In this document: piece after piece, positions 25,903 to 35,986 of the stretch
Numbering within the stretch: the stretch's first letter is position 1
Layout: each line of letters starts with the position of its first letter
NCBI RefSeq assembly: GCF_003315205.1
Contig: NZ_QNRR01000002.1
Location: forward strand, 652,881 to 716,880
DNA from: Roseimicrobium gellanilyticum
GTDB lineage: Bacteria > Verrucomicrobiota > Verrucomicrobiia > Verrucomicrobiales > Verrucomicrobiaceae
Direction: 5' to 3'
Length of the DNA stretch: 64,000 nt
The notes under the pieces: generated by a model
What the model was told of the DNA's origin: nothing
Database searches by the model: none
What the model saw: only the letters and a program-made list of their open reading frames with translations
Translations under genes and position numbers: made by a program

Positions 25903-27123
25903 ATGGATCAGGACGGAAGCGGAGGCAGGACGCGGCTGTGCGTGCTATACGCGGTCCATGCCTGTGCCTTGGGCTTCTGGGGGGTGAATCTTGGTGCCGT
26001 GCTCAAGGCGTACGGGTTGGAGCACATCGTGCCGTATGCATTTGCGTGCTCCTCCATTGCCGCCTTCATCTCACCCCTGGCCATGGGAGCGCTTGCGGAC
26101 GAGCGCATGGCTCCGGAGCGGGTACTGCGCTTTTTGGGCATCGGTTCCACGATTTTCCTTTTCCTCATGTATCTCGCCATCCAGCGGGGGTGGGGCGCTG
26201 GATGGGTGCTGGTCTTCACCCAGATTCACGCCCTGTGGTCAGTGCCCACTTTCGGTCTGAGCACCAGTCTCATCCTCTCCCGGTTGAAAAATCCCAAGGA
26301 GCAGTTCGGGCCTGTCCGATTGTGGGCCACGGTGGGTTGGATGGCGGCAGGCATCATCATCAGTTCGGTGCTGCATGCGGACAAATCCGTAGCCTCCGGC
26401 TATGCGGCGTGCGTGACTTGGATCATCACCATCGCCATCACCTTCATTCTGCCCGAGAAGAAGCGGCTGGAACTGCCCAGGGCTCGCCGGAGCATCAAGG
26501 AGGTCCTCGGATTGGATGCGCTGCCGTTGCTCACGCACCCGGACCACCGTGTGGTTTTCATCACTTCGGGCCTGCTGAACATGGCCCTGGCTGCGTTCTA
26601 CCCGTTCACCGTACTGCATCTGCAGGATCTCGGGGTGGAGAGTGCCACCATGGTCATGGGCATCGGCCAGATTTCGGAGATCATCACCATGCTCGCGCTC
26701 TCGGCCGTGCTGACGCGGTTGCGCCTGAAATGGGTGTTCCTGGCGGGCATCGGCTTCGGGGTGGCGCGCTATGCGTTGTTTTTCCTGAACACGAGTTCCT
26801 CCCTCGTCGTGGGCATCTTCCTGCACGGGTTCTGCTACACGCTCTTTTTCATCACGGCGCAGATCTACCTGGAGCAGCGTGTGGCCACCAGCATGCGTGC
26901 GCGTGCCCAGGCGTTGATGACCCTGATGACCAGTGGCTTTGGCAACCTGCTGGGCTACCTCGGCATCGGCTGGTGGCGCATGGGTTGCATGCAGGATGGT
27001 CGCACCGATTGGCCGAAGTTCTGGGCCGGTATGACACTGCTCACCGTGGCAGTGTTCGTGTTCTTTGCCGTGGCCTACAAGGGGAGGAGTCGCGACACTC
27101 AGGAGACGTCGCGGCTGGTGTAG
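25903..27123 (+). CDS. MFS transporter, nucleoside:H+ symporter (NupG-like) type
   Basis: Twelve-helix inner-membrane carrier, 406 residues from ATG 25903. It shows MALGADERM-type loop 2-3 residues (PLAMGALADERMAPERVL) and NPKEQFGPVRLWATVGWMAAG, the conserved G-x-R-x-W-x-x-x-G-W block of the NUP and related sugar MFS families. C-terminal: YLEQRVATSMRARAQALM and GFGNLLGYL. It is divergent from the Gfo/Idh-deoC operon, with 106 bp between starts. Uptake of a nucleoside or related compound is inferred from family and context. Confidence 0.88.
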   Translation: MDQDGSGGRTRLCVLYAVHACALGFWGVNLGAVLKAYGLEHIVPYAFACSSIAAFISPLAMGALADERMAPERVLRFLGIGSTIFLFLMYLAIQRGWGAGWVLVFTQIHALWSVPTFGLSTSLILSRLKNPKEQFGPVRLWATVGWMAAGIIISSVLHADKSVASGYAACVTWIITIAITFILPEKKRLELPRARRSIKEVLGLDALPLLTHPDHRVVFITSGLLNMALAAFYPFTVLHLQDLGVESATMVMGIGQISEIITMLALSAVLTRLRLKWVFLAGIGFGVARYALFFLNTSSSLVVGIFLHGFCYTLFFITAQIYLEQRVATSMRARAQALMTLMTSGFGNLLGYLGIGWWRMGCMQDGRTDWPKFWAGMTLLTVAVFVFFAVAYKGRSRDTQETSRLV

Positions 27124-27141
27124 GCACGTCAAGAACTCCGA

Positions 27142-27405
27142 CTAGCCCTGCTCTGGGGGATGCTGCGGACGGAGCGTGGAATGGTGTATGGCCCAGTACA
27201 CTCCTGCTACGAATACGCCGCCCACCAAAGTGGCCAGTGCCCACAGGAAACCGCCTACGAGGAAAGTGCCGCGGTGGTGAAGTTTTGCCATCAGCCCGGC
27301 ATCGTTCCACACCGCAAATGCAAAGCACAAATGCACGATGCCCGTGAGCAAGAAAACGGCCAGTAAGACTACCCCGAAGGGTTCGGAGGGGGTGAGGGTA
27401 TTCAT
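27142..27405 (-). CDS. Small membrane protein, 87 aa
   Basis: Two predicted membrane helices (FGVVLLAVFLLTGIVHLCFAF and GTFLVGGFLWALATLVGGVF) joined by a short charged loop, with a His/Pro-rich tail. ATG 27405. It is convergent with the MFS gene, whose stop is 18 bp away. The layout resembles small inner-membrane phage-shock or cytochrome-accessory proteins, but no family was recognised. Confidence 0.65.
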   Translation of the reverse strand: MNTLTPSEPFGVVLLAVFLLTGIVHLCFAFAVWNDAGLMAKLHHRGTFLVGGFLWALATLVGGVFVAGVYWAIHHSTLRPQHPPEQG

Positions 27406-27466
27406 GGATATCCAGCGATCACAGCAGCCATGGCATGCTTATCCAGGCATTTCAAAACCATGCGCT

Positions 27467-27865
27467 CTATTTGGGTTGTCCTTCACGGACAGTCGTGTCC
27501 TCCTGTTGGCCGACCGGATGCAGCGCCTCGCGATCGTTTCTCGCCTGCCGGATGTACGGTCGGATGCGGGAGAGATTGACGTGCCCCACTGCGAATGCTG
27601 AGAAGATAGCGGGCAGAATCATCGCCGCGAATCCGATGACGGCCGAGTTTCTCAATCCCAACCAAGGCTCGAAGATCATCGAAACCGTGATTGCGAGGGA
27701 GGTCAGGGCACCGCAGCAGAGAGAGAACAACCAGATGATGGACGGGGTGAACCACGGGTCCTCCCGCTGTAGAATCTTTCCAGCAGCCTTGAGGACAGAG
27801 CGCCTTGCCGCGCCTCTCAGGTCCGCCACTTCAGGAATCTGGGAGAGGGCGTAGTAGAGTTTCAT
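27467..27865 (-). CDS. Hypothetical two-helix membrane protein
   Basis: 132 residues. An N-terminal cytoplasmic segment, two hydrophobic helices (SIIWLFSLCCGALTSLAIT and SAVIGFAAMILPAIFSAFAV) and a charged C-terminus rich in Arg, Asp and Glu. ATG 27865. It is 61 bp upstream of the 87-aa gene on the same strand, so they may be co-transcribed. Function unknown. Confidence 0.65.
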   Translation of the reverse strand: MKLYYALSQIPEVADLRGAARRSVLKAAGKILQREDPWFTPSIIWLFSLCCGALTSLAITVSMIFEPWLGLRNSAVIGFAAMILPAIFSAFAVGHVNLSRIRPYIRQARNDREALHPVGQQEDTTVREGQPK

Positions 27866-28048
27866 TCGACCGTAGAGCTATGCGTTCGTCGATTGTTGGG
27901 CTTTCAGGGAATTTTGGCCAGATCGTGATGTCAACGCAATCACGGTTTGTCAAACCATGCCGAAAAAGGGCTGGGGAGATAGCCTCGTGAGTTTGCGTTG
28001 TTGGCAGGTTCCTGCGTGGCCTCGCTTCGATCCGCTGCTTCAAAGGCG

Positions 28049-28747
28049 TCAGCGCTGCTGGACGGTGACCTTCCCGGCGAGCGCTTTGGTGATGGCCAGG
28101 GTCTCATCTGAAGGGGGCGTGTTCCCTGTACCTGTCATCAATAGCAGGGTGCGCAGTGAGGGCATGGAACTGAAGGTGGAAATGCTGGTGCGGGTTACGT
28201 GCCTGGCAGGGAGCCAGAGATCCGCGAGCTTCGGATGATTCGCCAGAGGAGCAATGGCTGCATCCGTAAACTGGATGCCTGCCAGGTCGAGGTGCTCAAG
28301 GCTGGGCATGTCACGCAGGACCTTGCAGACTTGGGTGGCGTCGGTCTCAGTCAATTTGTCTGCCTTGGTGGAGAACCAGACCACGACGGAGGTCGCGTTG
28401 GAGAACTGCCGCATCGCATCGCCAAATTCGGGGCGGATGGATTTCACTGCGGTGAGCCGGATCGTGGGAATCTCGGCACCCAAGGTAAGGCGGAGGCGGT
28501 TTTTTAGGTGATAGGCCTTCGCCTCATCCGCACTCACTTTCTCAACCAGGTAGGCTATCCCTCTGTCCATGGAGCGGGGCATCCAGCGGGGCGCGTAGAA
28601 CTCCGGATCGAGGGGGTTGCCGTCATAGGTCTGCTGTAGTCTGGCAAACTTGGTCATCGTCATGTCGGCGCGAACGTAGAGAAGTCCGAAGCAGAGGGCT
28701 GCGAGGATACTGAATACGAGGACGCCGCGATAGAGTCTGGTTTTCAT
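28049..28747 (-). CDS. Membrane-anchored or secreted LRR-like protein
   Basis: 232 residues from ATG 28747 (a GTG one codon earlier is possible). N-terminal helix VLVFSILAALCFGLLYV acts as an uncleaved anchor or signal. The C-terminal 120 residues carry two to three leucine-rich-type repeats of the bacterial TxxGL kind (MPSLEHLDLAGIQFTDAAI, HPKLADLWLPARHVTRTSI, MPSLRTLLLMTG), usually a protein-binding scaffold. Single gene; function not predictable. Confidence 0.75.
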   Translation of the reverse strand: MKTRLYRGVLVFSILAALCFGLLYVRADMTMTKFARLQQTYDGNPLDPEFYAPRWMPRSMDRGIAYLVEKVSADEAKAYHLKNRLRLTLGAEIPTIRLTAVKSIRPEFGDAMRQFSNATSVVVWFSTKADKLTETDATQVCKVLRDMPSLEHLDLAGIQFTDAAIAPLANHPKLADLWLPARHVTRTSISTFSSMPSLRTLLLMTGTGNTPPSDETLAITKALAGKVTVQQR

Positions 28748-28826
28748 CACTGACAGGAGAGATGTACAGGAGGGAAAGTTTACCCACGCCGGAGAGTTAT
28801 CTTCGGAATTTTGTAGCTGTGCATCG

Positions 28827-30359
28827 CTACCTGATTTTCTGATCCGGCAGCTCCTTCTTCACCCCTTCATCGATCGGCATTTTGTCTTCCGCAAGCCCGG
28901 CATCATCCATGAGCTTGGCCATCAGCACCTGCAGTTCGCGGAGTTTCGCGTTGTCCGCAGAGGCGTTGATCAGGTTCTTCGTCTCACCGGGATCGTTTTT
29001 GAGATCATAAAGTTCCGCCATGTGTCGATCCTCGCTGTCATCACCATGGGGATAGTGGATGTACTTCCAGTCATCCGTACGCACGCCCCGGACATTGGGC
29101 GTGTAGGGAAATTGTTTTTCGTAGTTGTATTCGTAGAACCATCCCTTGCGCCATTTCTTGTCGCCTTCCTTCACGAGCTTCACCCAGGACTTGCCGTGGA
29201 TGTTTGGCAGGGCTTCCGCGCCACAGAGTTCCAGCAAGCTGGGAGCCATGTCGAGGGTGAGCACCTGTTGAGTCACGACCTTCGCCTTGTCTGAAGGCAC
29301 GAGTCCCGGATAGCGCACAAGGATGGGGATGCGGATGCTGGCGTCGTGCATGGCGCGCTTGTCCACCATGCCGTTCTCGCCATTGAGCAGGCCGTTGTCG
29401 CCCATGAAGACGATGATGGTCTTGTCGAGTTCACCTTTTTCCTGCAGTACCCTCAGTAGCGTTGCCATGCTGTCGTCAAGGCTTTGGATCACACCCCAGT
29501 AGCCGTGGATCATGTTCTCGAAATCCCTCACGGCTTCCGGTTTGTCGTTGGGGAATTCCTTCCGCCATTCAAACAGCGGGCCATAGATGCCGTGCCAGGT
29601 GTAGAGGCGATCCTTGTACCAGGCGGGCTTGTCATCCAGCATGAAGGCGGACTTGGGGTAGGGGACGCGCACCTCGTCGAAGGTATGCTTGTACTTCTCC
29701 TCGGGTGTGTAGAAGCTATGTGGTGCCTTTTGTCCGAGCACGAGGAACCACGGCTTGCCTGCGTGGTCCTTCTTGATGAAATTCGTCGCGAGGTCCGTGG
29801 CCACGGTGGTGTAGTAACCGGGAATCACCTTGCGTTCGCCTTCCACGTTGAACTCCGTGTCGAAGTACTTGCCCTGTCCCTTGTGAGACGCCCAGTAGTC
29901 GAAGCCGGGGCGTTTCTCGTCATTGTCCTCGCCCATGTGCCACTTGCCCACGTAGCCGGTTTCATAGCCGGCATCCTGGAGACGCTTGGGGAGGTTGGGA
30001 ATCTCCGCTGGGAACTCCGTGAAATTGTCCCGCACGCCATGCTTGTGAGCATACAGGCCGCTCAGGATGGACGCGCGGCTGGGTGAGCAGAGCGAGGTGG
30101 TGCAGAAGGCGTTCTGAAAGAGAACGCCTTCCTTCGCTACCCGGTCGATGTTTGGTGTCTTGAGGTGCGGGTGCCCGGTCACACTCAGGTGGTCGGCACG
30201 CAGGTCATCGCAGAGGACGATGAGCACATTCGGCCTGGTCGCTGGTGCAGCGGCAGGCGCTGAGGCCGGGGCACCTGCGGGGGACTGGCCGAAAGCCGGC
30301 AGGATGCCCGCCAGCACAACGAGCGAATATGAGAAAAGGAGGCGTCGAGAGAAAGTCAT
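28827..30359 (-). CDS. Sulfatase (formylglycine-dependent, N-sulfoglucosamine/heparan type)
   Basis: Exported sulfatase of the alkaline phosphatase superfamily. 510 residues from ATG 30359 with a signal peptide ([18 protein letters not shown]). Metal-site Asp pair D51-D52 in [12 protein letters not shown]; the formylglycine signature is C91-S-P-S-R95 in [13 protein letters not shown], with Cys to be oxidised. [10 protein letters not shown] and [21 protein letters not shown] carry further conserved residues (the DN metal motif and Lys). Sulfated polysaccharide use is typical of this phylum. The gene stands alone; an anaerobic sulfatase-maturating enzyme is not in view. Confidence 0.95.
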   Translation of the reverse strand: MTFSRRLLFSYSLVVLAGILPAFGQSPAGAPASAPAAAPATRPNVLIVLCDDLRADHLSVTGHPHLKTPNIDRVAKEGVLFQNAFCTTSLCSPSRASILSGLYAHKHGVRDNFTEFPAEIPNLPKRLQDAGYETGYVGKWHMGEDNDEKRPGFDYWASHKGQGKYFDTEFNVEGERKVIPGYYTTVATDLATNFIKKDHAGKPWFLVLGQKAPHSFYTPEEKYKHTFDEVRVPYPKSAFMLDDKPAWYKDRLYTWHGIYGPLFEWRKEFPNDKPEAVRDFENMIHGYWGVIQSLDDSMATLLRVLQEKGELDKTIIVFMGDNGLLNGENGMVDKRAMHDASIRIPILVRYPGLVPSDKAKVVTQQVLTLDMAPSLLELCGAEALPNIHGKSWVKLVKEGDKKWRKGWFYEYNYEKQFPYTPNVRGVRTDDWKYIHYPHGDDSEDRHMAELYDLKNDPGETKNLINASADNAKLRELQVLMAKLMDDAGLAEDKMPIDEGVKKELPDQKIR

Positions 30360-30429
30360 CAGCGAATGGTTGTTGTTCGGTTCAACGCTGGCAAGCACAG
30401 ACTAATTGCGCCCCGGCCCATGAATCAGC

Positions 30430-30951
30430 TCACGCTTGCTCGGTTGGCTCGCTCTTGCCCAGGTACTTCGCAATTTCTTTCAGGGTCATGCGGTAGAGGT
30501 ACCACTCGCTCATGCGGCGGGCGCCGACCTTTTGCTCGTAGACCTGCTGGGCATTCACATTCCAGTCGAGGGCGGTCCACTCCACGCGACCGCAGCCGCG
30601 TTCATCGGCGAGTTCCACCACTTTTCGAAGCAGGGCTCCACCGATGCCCTGCTTCCGATACTCAGGCAGTACGAACAGATCCTCCAGGTAGAGTGTGGGC
30701 TTTGCGAGGAAGGTGGAGTAGGTGGTGAAAAGAATGGCGTATGCCACCGGCTCTGGGTGACCTTCGGCAAAGGCGAGCCATGGCTCGAAGTACTTTCGTT
30801 CGCCGAATGCGTGCTCCACCAAGCGCTGCTGGGCTTCGGCATCGGGCGGCTCCAGTTCCTCAAATTTCGCGAGGGCGATGATGAGACTGATGAGACCGGG
30901 TGCATCTTCCCGGGTGGCGGGACGGAGCTGAAAGGAGGAAGGCGAGGTCAT
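30430..30951 (-). CDS. GNAT N-acetyltransferase (diamine acetyltransferase-like)
   Basis: 173-residue cytosolic acetyltransferase. The order of blocks matches the SAT-like branch: LRPATREDAPGLISLI, then TLYLEDLFVLPEYRKQGIGGALLRKV with the acetyl-CoA loop RKQGIG, and GRVEWTALDWNVNAQQVYEQKVGA. ATG 30951. It is 31 bp downstream of a second GNAT gene on the same strand. Substrate may be a polyamine or thialysine by family analogy only. Confidence 0.9.
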   Translation of the reverse strand: MTSPSSFQLRPATREDAPGLISLIIALAKFEELEPPDAEAQQRLVEHAFGERKYFEPWLAFAEGHPEPVAYAILFTTYSTFLAKPTLYLEDLFVLPEYRKQGIGGALLRKVVELADERGCGRVEWTALDWNVNAQQVYEQKVGARRMSEWYLYRMTLKEIAKYLGKSEPTEQA

Positions 30952-30982
30952 GTGGGGCTGAGGTTGAATGAGTGTTTAGGGG

Positions 30983-31417
30983 TCAATTTTTCCGGCAGAC
31001 CATCCAAGTGTAAGGATAGGCGCCTTCCTCTTTCACATCGCGGAAACCGAGCGGCTCGTAGACTCCCTGGGCATCCTTGGTGCCCAGGGTCCAGGTGCTG
31101 ACGGTGGCGAACTCGGGGTGCTCCATGGCATGGCGGACCATGGTCCTGGCGAGGCCCAACCCGCGATGGCTGTCCGCCACCCAGACATCGCACACATAGG
31201 CGAAGCGGGTCTTGTCCGAGACAATCCGGAGAAAGGCCACCTGAGTACCTTCAGCATCTTCGACTCCCAGCACCAGGGCGGAGTTCTTCGCGGCGCGCTC
31301 AATGCGTTCGCGCTCGATGCCGGGTGTCCAGTAGGAAGAGCTCAGCCACGCGTGGACCAGAGGATAGTCCATCGACTCATGACCCTCGATGAACTTGCAG
31401 CCTTGGGGGAGTTCCAT
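30983..31417 (-). CDS. GNAT N-acetyltransferase
   Basis: 144 residues from ATG 31417; an upstream GTG at 31465 is possible, and neither start has a good ribosome site. Motif A is VCDVWVADSHRGLGLARTMV with the acetyl-CoA loop HRGLGLA. It ends GTKDAQGVYEPLGFRDV, where Y and GF are typical. N-terminal HAWLSSSYWTPGIERERIERA is the pattern of the small GNATs that include the YdjB/At1g-type proteins. First gene of a two-gene acetyltransferase unit. Confidence 0.88.
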   Translation of the reverse strand: MELPQGCKFIEGHESMDYPLVHAWLSSSYWTPGIERERIERAAKNSALVLGVEDAEGTQVAFLRIVSDKTRFAYVCDVWVADSHRGLGLARTMVRHAMEHPEFATVSTWTLGTKDAQGVYEPLGFRDVKEEGAYPYTWMVCRKN

Positions 31418-31626
31418 CCCGAAAGGGAGCAGCGAAACACGTACGGGCAAGGCGCGTTTTCCCACGCCCCGACAGGGGGTGTGACCGGGACGGTGACCGG
31501 CAGCGGTTTGTGCGGTCTGCGCAAATAATTCGGCCGTGCAAGATGGCTGTCATATCGCCTTCCCAGCCCCGTTTCCGTTGAACCAATCATTGATTCTTTA
31601 CCAGGATTGAGGTTTGATTTCTGCGC

Positions 31627-34600
31627 ATGGCAAAACTGACGTTCATTCTCGACGACGGCGAAACGATCGAGGTACCCCTGCATGACTCCGTGACGATCGG
31701 ACGTGCCGATGGCAATGACGTTGTGGTCTATGACCCCCGCATCTCCAGCCGCCATGCAGAGCTGCATTTCCTCTCGGATGGAAAGTTCGAAGTGCGGGAC
31801 CTCGCTTCCAAGGCTGGCACCTACGTCAATGGCGAGCGTGTGGAGCGCAAACTTCTGGGGCACGGTGACCAGGTGAGCTTCGGTCCCTTGAAAGGCGAGT
31901 TCTCGACCGAGATTGTGCTGCCGCCCGAGTCGACTGCGCCTTCCAGCAAGGACAAGGAAGGAGGACAGCCTGGTGCGGCCAACGCCTCTGCCGAGGAAGG
32001 TCCCGGAGTGAAGCCCGCAGGCGAACCGAAGGAGAAGTCCGAGAAGAGTTTCCTTTCCTCCGTGCTCGCGGCGATGGGGGCGAAGAGCATCAACGGTGGC
32101 AAAAGTGCCGATGCCAAAGGTGGAAAACCGGAGCGCAAGGCGGATGCGACGCCTGCTGCTCCAGCAGCCAAGGCAAAATCGCCCGAGAGACCGGCGCCTC
32201 CGAGAGGAGCTCCCGGTACACCGCAGGCGAAGGCATCGTCTCCCGCCGCCGAGCCGCCGAAGTCCGAGGCCGCGAAACCGGTGGCTCCCAAGCCGACGCC
32301 AGCCGCACCGCAGCCTGCTGCCAAAGCGCCAGACGCGGCTGTCCCGTTACCGGGAGGAGCTCCCCAAGAAGACAAGGCTGCACCGGCCGCCAGCAATCCA
32401 CCCGTGGCCGCTCCCGAGCAGCCTGCCCCAGCACCATCTGCGAAAACTCCCGATGCCGAGGCGAAGCCCGTGGTAAGTGAAGCCCCGAAACCGGCGGAGC
32501 CAGCTATTCCTGTCGGTACTCCGCCGCCTGCTGAAGTGAAGTCGGAACAAGGACCGGTGGCTGGCAGGCATGTCGACTGGGAGAAGGACTCCCGTCAGGA
32601 GAGCAAGCCTGTGGTCGCACAGGAGCCGGAGTCTCCTACCAAGCCCGCTCCGGCGGTGGCAGAGGAAAGACCCGCAGAGCCGGCAAAAAGCGAGAAGCCC
32701 AAGGCGGAGGAAACCGTTGTTGTTGCAGTTCCTGAAGCGGCGAAAGAGATGCCTGCAGCACCCAAGGAACAGAGTGAACCTCCAGTGCCTGAGGCGCAGG
32801 TAAGTTCGCCCGGGCCCAAGGAAGCTCAGGAAAAGGCTGAGGTTCCCAGTGCCCCCACGACGCCTGCGGTTGCACCCACGCCAGCATCTACAGCACAGTC
32901 GGCACCCATTCCTGAGGCGCAGGCAGCGGTTCCCGCCGCGGTACCAGTTCAGGCTGCAACCCCGACAGCTTCGACCCCGCTGGCGCCAGAGGCAGCGGCC
33001 TCGGTTTCCGGCGCGGTCCCCGTTCAGTTGCTCGCGCCGAGCAAGAGCACCACTCCCGTGAAAGTCGCGGCTGGGCCTGCCTTGGATCAGCGCATCGTGA
33101 ATCTGGTCTACAACCGCCTCGAAGGCGAAGCGAAGGAAGCCATCACCAAGCTGGAGGAGCGCCAGAAGTCCCTCGATACCGAAGTGACGCGGTTGCGTGA
33201 TGAAATCATCCGCATGCAAGGCGAGCGCCGCGGGCTCGCGCAGGAGCAGGTGACATTGCGGGAGTCCATCCAGACGGAGAATCGCGAACTGGAAACGCTG
33301 CGCGGTCAGCACAAGGCGGCGGACACGCAGATGCAGCAAATGGCGGCCAACTTGCGCCAGGGCCAGGAGCGGCTGGATGTACTGCTGGCTGAGGAGAAGC
33401 AACTCTCGGTGGTGACCTCCCAACTTGCGGAAACCGAATCTCGCCGGGATCAAGTCCTCAAGACCATCGAAGAGCACACCGCTGAGGGCGAAGCGCAGAA
33501 GACGAAGCTGAAGGAAGAGATCGAGGGAGTGGCTGCTGAACTCGAAGCCAAGCGAGTCGATTTCCAGGCCGCCATGGAGTCCATGAAACTCCAGGCCGAG
33601 TCGGCGCGTGATGCGCTGGCTGCCGAACTGGAAGCGAAGCGTATCGACATTCAGGCTGCCATGGAGTCGATGAACCTCCAGGCAGAGACCGTCCGCACCG
33701 ACCTCCAGCAAAGCATCGACGCCTCAGGCAAGGATGCAGACGCGCAGATGCTCCAGATCCGCGCGGAACTCGACCAGGTGACCGAAGAGTGTACCACCAA
33801 GAAGGCGGAGCTGCTCGCCGGTATCGACGCGTTGAGCAGGGAAGAGGAATTCCGTCAGGGCGAAGTGCAGCGCCTGAGCACTGCCAACTCCGTGGCGCTT
33901 CGTGAGTTTGAGGCGATGACTTCAAACAAGGAGCAGATGAGCGTGCAACTGCTCAGCTTGCTCAAGGAGCAGGAGACGCATGACGCCCGCCTCATTGAGC
34001 TTCGCCGCCAGATCAGCGACGCGGAAGCGCAGTCCCGGAAGGTGCAGGAACTGGTGGAAGCGCGTGAAGACCAGGTGAAGGTGGCGGAGCGCCGGTTGCA
34101 GGGCATTGAGCAGGAGAGGTCCGCCCTGGAAGCCAGCATCCGCGAGCTTACCGTCAGCGAGAATCGACTGAAGTCGTTGCTACCCCAGTTGCAGGAAAGC
34201 GAACTGCGCGAGGCGGCACTCACAGCTGCCATTGCCACTCTGCTGACGCGCCAGCAGGAAAGCGAATCCCACAACGAATCACTCGCCGCGAACACGCTGC
34301 GTCTGCAGGGAGAGCTGGCTGCCTTTGAGACACAGAGTGCAGAGACGCGCTCCCTGCTGGAGGCGAACATTGCCGAACTCCAGCAGAACAAGCAGAGCCA
34401 CTCAGACGACTACGACAGCTTCGTAACGGAAACGAATACCGTCCGCACCTCGCTCACCGAGCAGAGGACCGCCGCCGAGGAGGAACTCGCCAAACGACAG
34501 ACAGAGCTCGCGCGGGAAACAGCGAGCCTGCAGGAAACCATTGCCCAGCGCCAGGAACTGGAGCGCCAGTGCAACGAACTGGCGGACACCGAGAAGAAAC

Positions 34601-35898
34601 TGGCGGAAGCCAGGGCCGGTGTGCAAAAGACCGAGGCGCAGCGTCGCGAGCTGGATACGTGGATCAAGGAACTGCAGTCCAAGCGCGATGCTTCGCAGAA
34701 GGCCCTGGACGGCCTGCATCACGAGGAAGAGGCCAGTCGGGGGCGCCTGGAAGTGTTGCGCGGAAAGGAAAAGGATCTGCGCTCCGAACTGGATCAGCTT
34801 GCTCAAAAGGAGCAGGAAGATCGCGTACGTTTCGAAGAACTCCGGCGACTCACCACAGAGGCAGATCGCGAACACGAGGCGCACATGGAAGAGCTCTCCC
34901 GCACCTTGGAGCTCACTCGTCGCGAGCTCGCGGACATGGAGGTGAAGCTCGCCCCGTTGCGTGAATGGAAGGAGTCGATGGACAAGCGCTATGCGCGCCT
35001 GGCTTCGCTACCGGAAGACTCCGCCGAAGCGCGGGAACTGTGGAAAGAAATCGAGGCCGAAAAAGCCGGTCTCGGTCAGCTGATTGGTGCAGGCGGCAAA
35101 GGCACGCGTGGCGTCAGCCTCAATGAGTCGATTCTCCGCGGCATGTCGGGTGCTGGCGAAGGTGCCGCAGCGGCCGAGACGCCTGCTCCTGGCCAGCGGC
35201 CGGGACTCAAGGGCAGGGGCAAGACAAAGCTTCACGCACCGCTCGGGCTCACAGAGGGAGAAACTCCGGAGGAACGGGGCAATGTGGGTCCTGCCGGCAC
35301 GGGAGCCATGCTCTCTGGTACAGGCCAGGAGATGGCCCTGCGCGCCCGGCTCAGCCGCCTGCGCGAGAGCGTGCAACGTGAAGCGACTCGTCTGGAATTC
35401 CTGCGTCAGGAACGCGCCAGGGAGGAAACCCGCAAGACCGCCAGCAGCTCCAACGAACCGATGCTCAAAGAGCAAGAGCGTCAGGTGGAGGTCAAGCTGC
35501 GTCGTGAGGAGGAGAAGCTCGCCACCATTGAGCGGAAAATTGAAATCGCGGAGATGGAAGAGGAGAAACGCCGCGAGCGCCTCGCCGAACTTGAGCGCAA
35601 GCTCACCGAACTCAAGACAGACATCCTCGAGCACGAGCGCTCACGCAGCGAAGCGGTGCGCAAGGCGGATATTGCAGCACAGGCAGAAGCCCGGGTGACG
35701 GAAGACATGGCTGGCCGTGCGCGTTCGGCCGTCGAGCATGAGCCGCCAAGAGTCGACAGGCCGGTCAGCGCCCCGCCGCCGGAGGCCCGGCCCAAGCTCA
35801 AGACCATGGGCGTGCCGCTCACGGCACCAGAGCCAGTGGATATTCCGGATTCTGAAAAAGGCATGGGTGAACTTCTTCTGGGACAGAAGCCGGAGTAG
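31627..35898 (+). CDS. Giant FHA-domain coiled-coil protein
   Basis: 1423 residues. N-terminal FHA domain (about 1-97) with the phosphothreonine-binding residues intact: G25-R26, S40-S-R-H43 and T65-Y-V-N-G69. Then a Pro/Ala/Glu/Lys-rich low-complexity linker (about 100-485), a long coiled coil (about 485-1150) and a second one (about 1235-1340). One 29-residue unit, AELEAKR(V/I)DxQAAMESM, is duplicated in tandem at 33535-33700. No membrane segment or enzyme domain. It probably acts as a cytosolic scaffold that binds a phosphorylated partner; no Ser/Thr kinase gene is in the window. ATG 31627. Convergent with the 899-residue coiled-coil gene. Confidence 0.92.
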   Translation: MAKLTFILDDGETIEVPLHDSVTIGRADGNDVVVYDPRISSRHAELHFLSDGKFEVRDLASKAGTYVNGERVERKLLGHGDQVSFGPLKGEFSTEIVLPPESTAPSSKDKEGGQPGAANASAEEGPGVKPAGEPKEKSEKSFLSSVLAAMGAKSINGGKSADAKGGKPERKADATPAAPAAKAKSPERPAPPRGAPGTPQAKASSPAAEPPKSEAAKPVAPKPTPAAPQPAAKAPDAAVPLPGGAPQEDKAAPAASNPPVAAPEQPAPAPSAKTPDAEAKPVVSEAPKPAEPAIPVGTPPPAEVKSEQGPVAGRHVDWEKDSRQESKPVVAQEPESPTKPAPAVAEERPAEPAKSEKPKAEETVVVAVPEAAKEMPAAPKEQSEPPVPEAQVSSPGPKEAQEKAEVPSAPTTPAVAPTPASTAQSAPIPEAQAAVPAAVPVQAATPTASTPLAPEAAASVSGAVPVQLLAPSKSTTPVKVAAGPALDQRIVNLVYNRLEGEAKEAITKLEERQKSLDTEVTRLRDEIIRMQGERRGLAQEQVTLRESIQTENRELETLRGQHKAADTQMQQMAANLRQGQERLDVLLAEEKQLSVVTSQLAETESRRDQVLKTIEEHTAEGEAQKTKLKEEIEGVAAELEAKRVDFQAAMESMKLQAESARDALAAELEAKRIDIQAAMESMNLQAETVRTDLQQSIDASGKDADAQMLQIRAELDQVTEECTTKKAELLAGIDALSREEEFRQGEVQRLSTANSVALREFEAMTSNKEQMSVQLLSLLKEQETHDARLIELRRQISDAEAQSRKVQELVEAREDQVKVAERRLQGIEQERSALEASIRELTVSENRLKSLLPQLQESELREAALTAAIATLLTRQQESESHNESLAANTLRLQGELAAFETQSAETRSLLEANIAELQQNKQSHSDDYDSFVTETNTVRTSLTEQRTAAEEELAKRQTELARETASLQETIAQRQELERQCNELADTEKKLAEARAGVQKTEAQRRELDTWIKELQSKRDASQKALDGLHHEEEASRGRLEVLRGKEKDLRSELDQLAQKEQEDRVRFEELRRLTTEADREHEAHMEELSRTLELTRRELADMEVKLAPLREWKESMDKRYARLASLPEDSAEARELWKEIEAEKAGLGQLIGAGGKGTRGVSLNESILRGMSGAGEGAAAAETPAPGQRPGLKGRGKTKLHAPLGLTEGETPEERGNVGPAGTGAMLSGTGQEMALRARLSRLRESVQREATRLEFLRQERAREETRKTASSSNEPMLKEQERQVEVKLRREEEKLATIERKIEIAEMEEEKRRERLAELERKLTELKTDILEHERSRSEAVRKADIAAQAEARVTEDMAGRARSAVEHEPPRVDRPVSAPPPEARPKLKTMGVPLTAPEPVDIPDSEKGMGELLLGQKPE

Positions 35899-35986
35899 GG
35901 GGGGATGGCTTCCGTGGAAGCCTCCGCCATGCTTGCTCCGAGGGCGCCTTGGAAAGTGCGAAGTGTGTGTGATGGGATACGGCACA

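Noticed and set aside
25938-27347. 469-codon frame in another plus frame through the MFS gene
   Set aside because: Cys/His/Arg/Gly-rich composition without membrane segments; the MFS frame gives twelve helices and family motifs.
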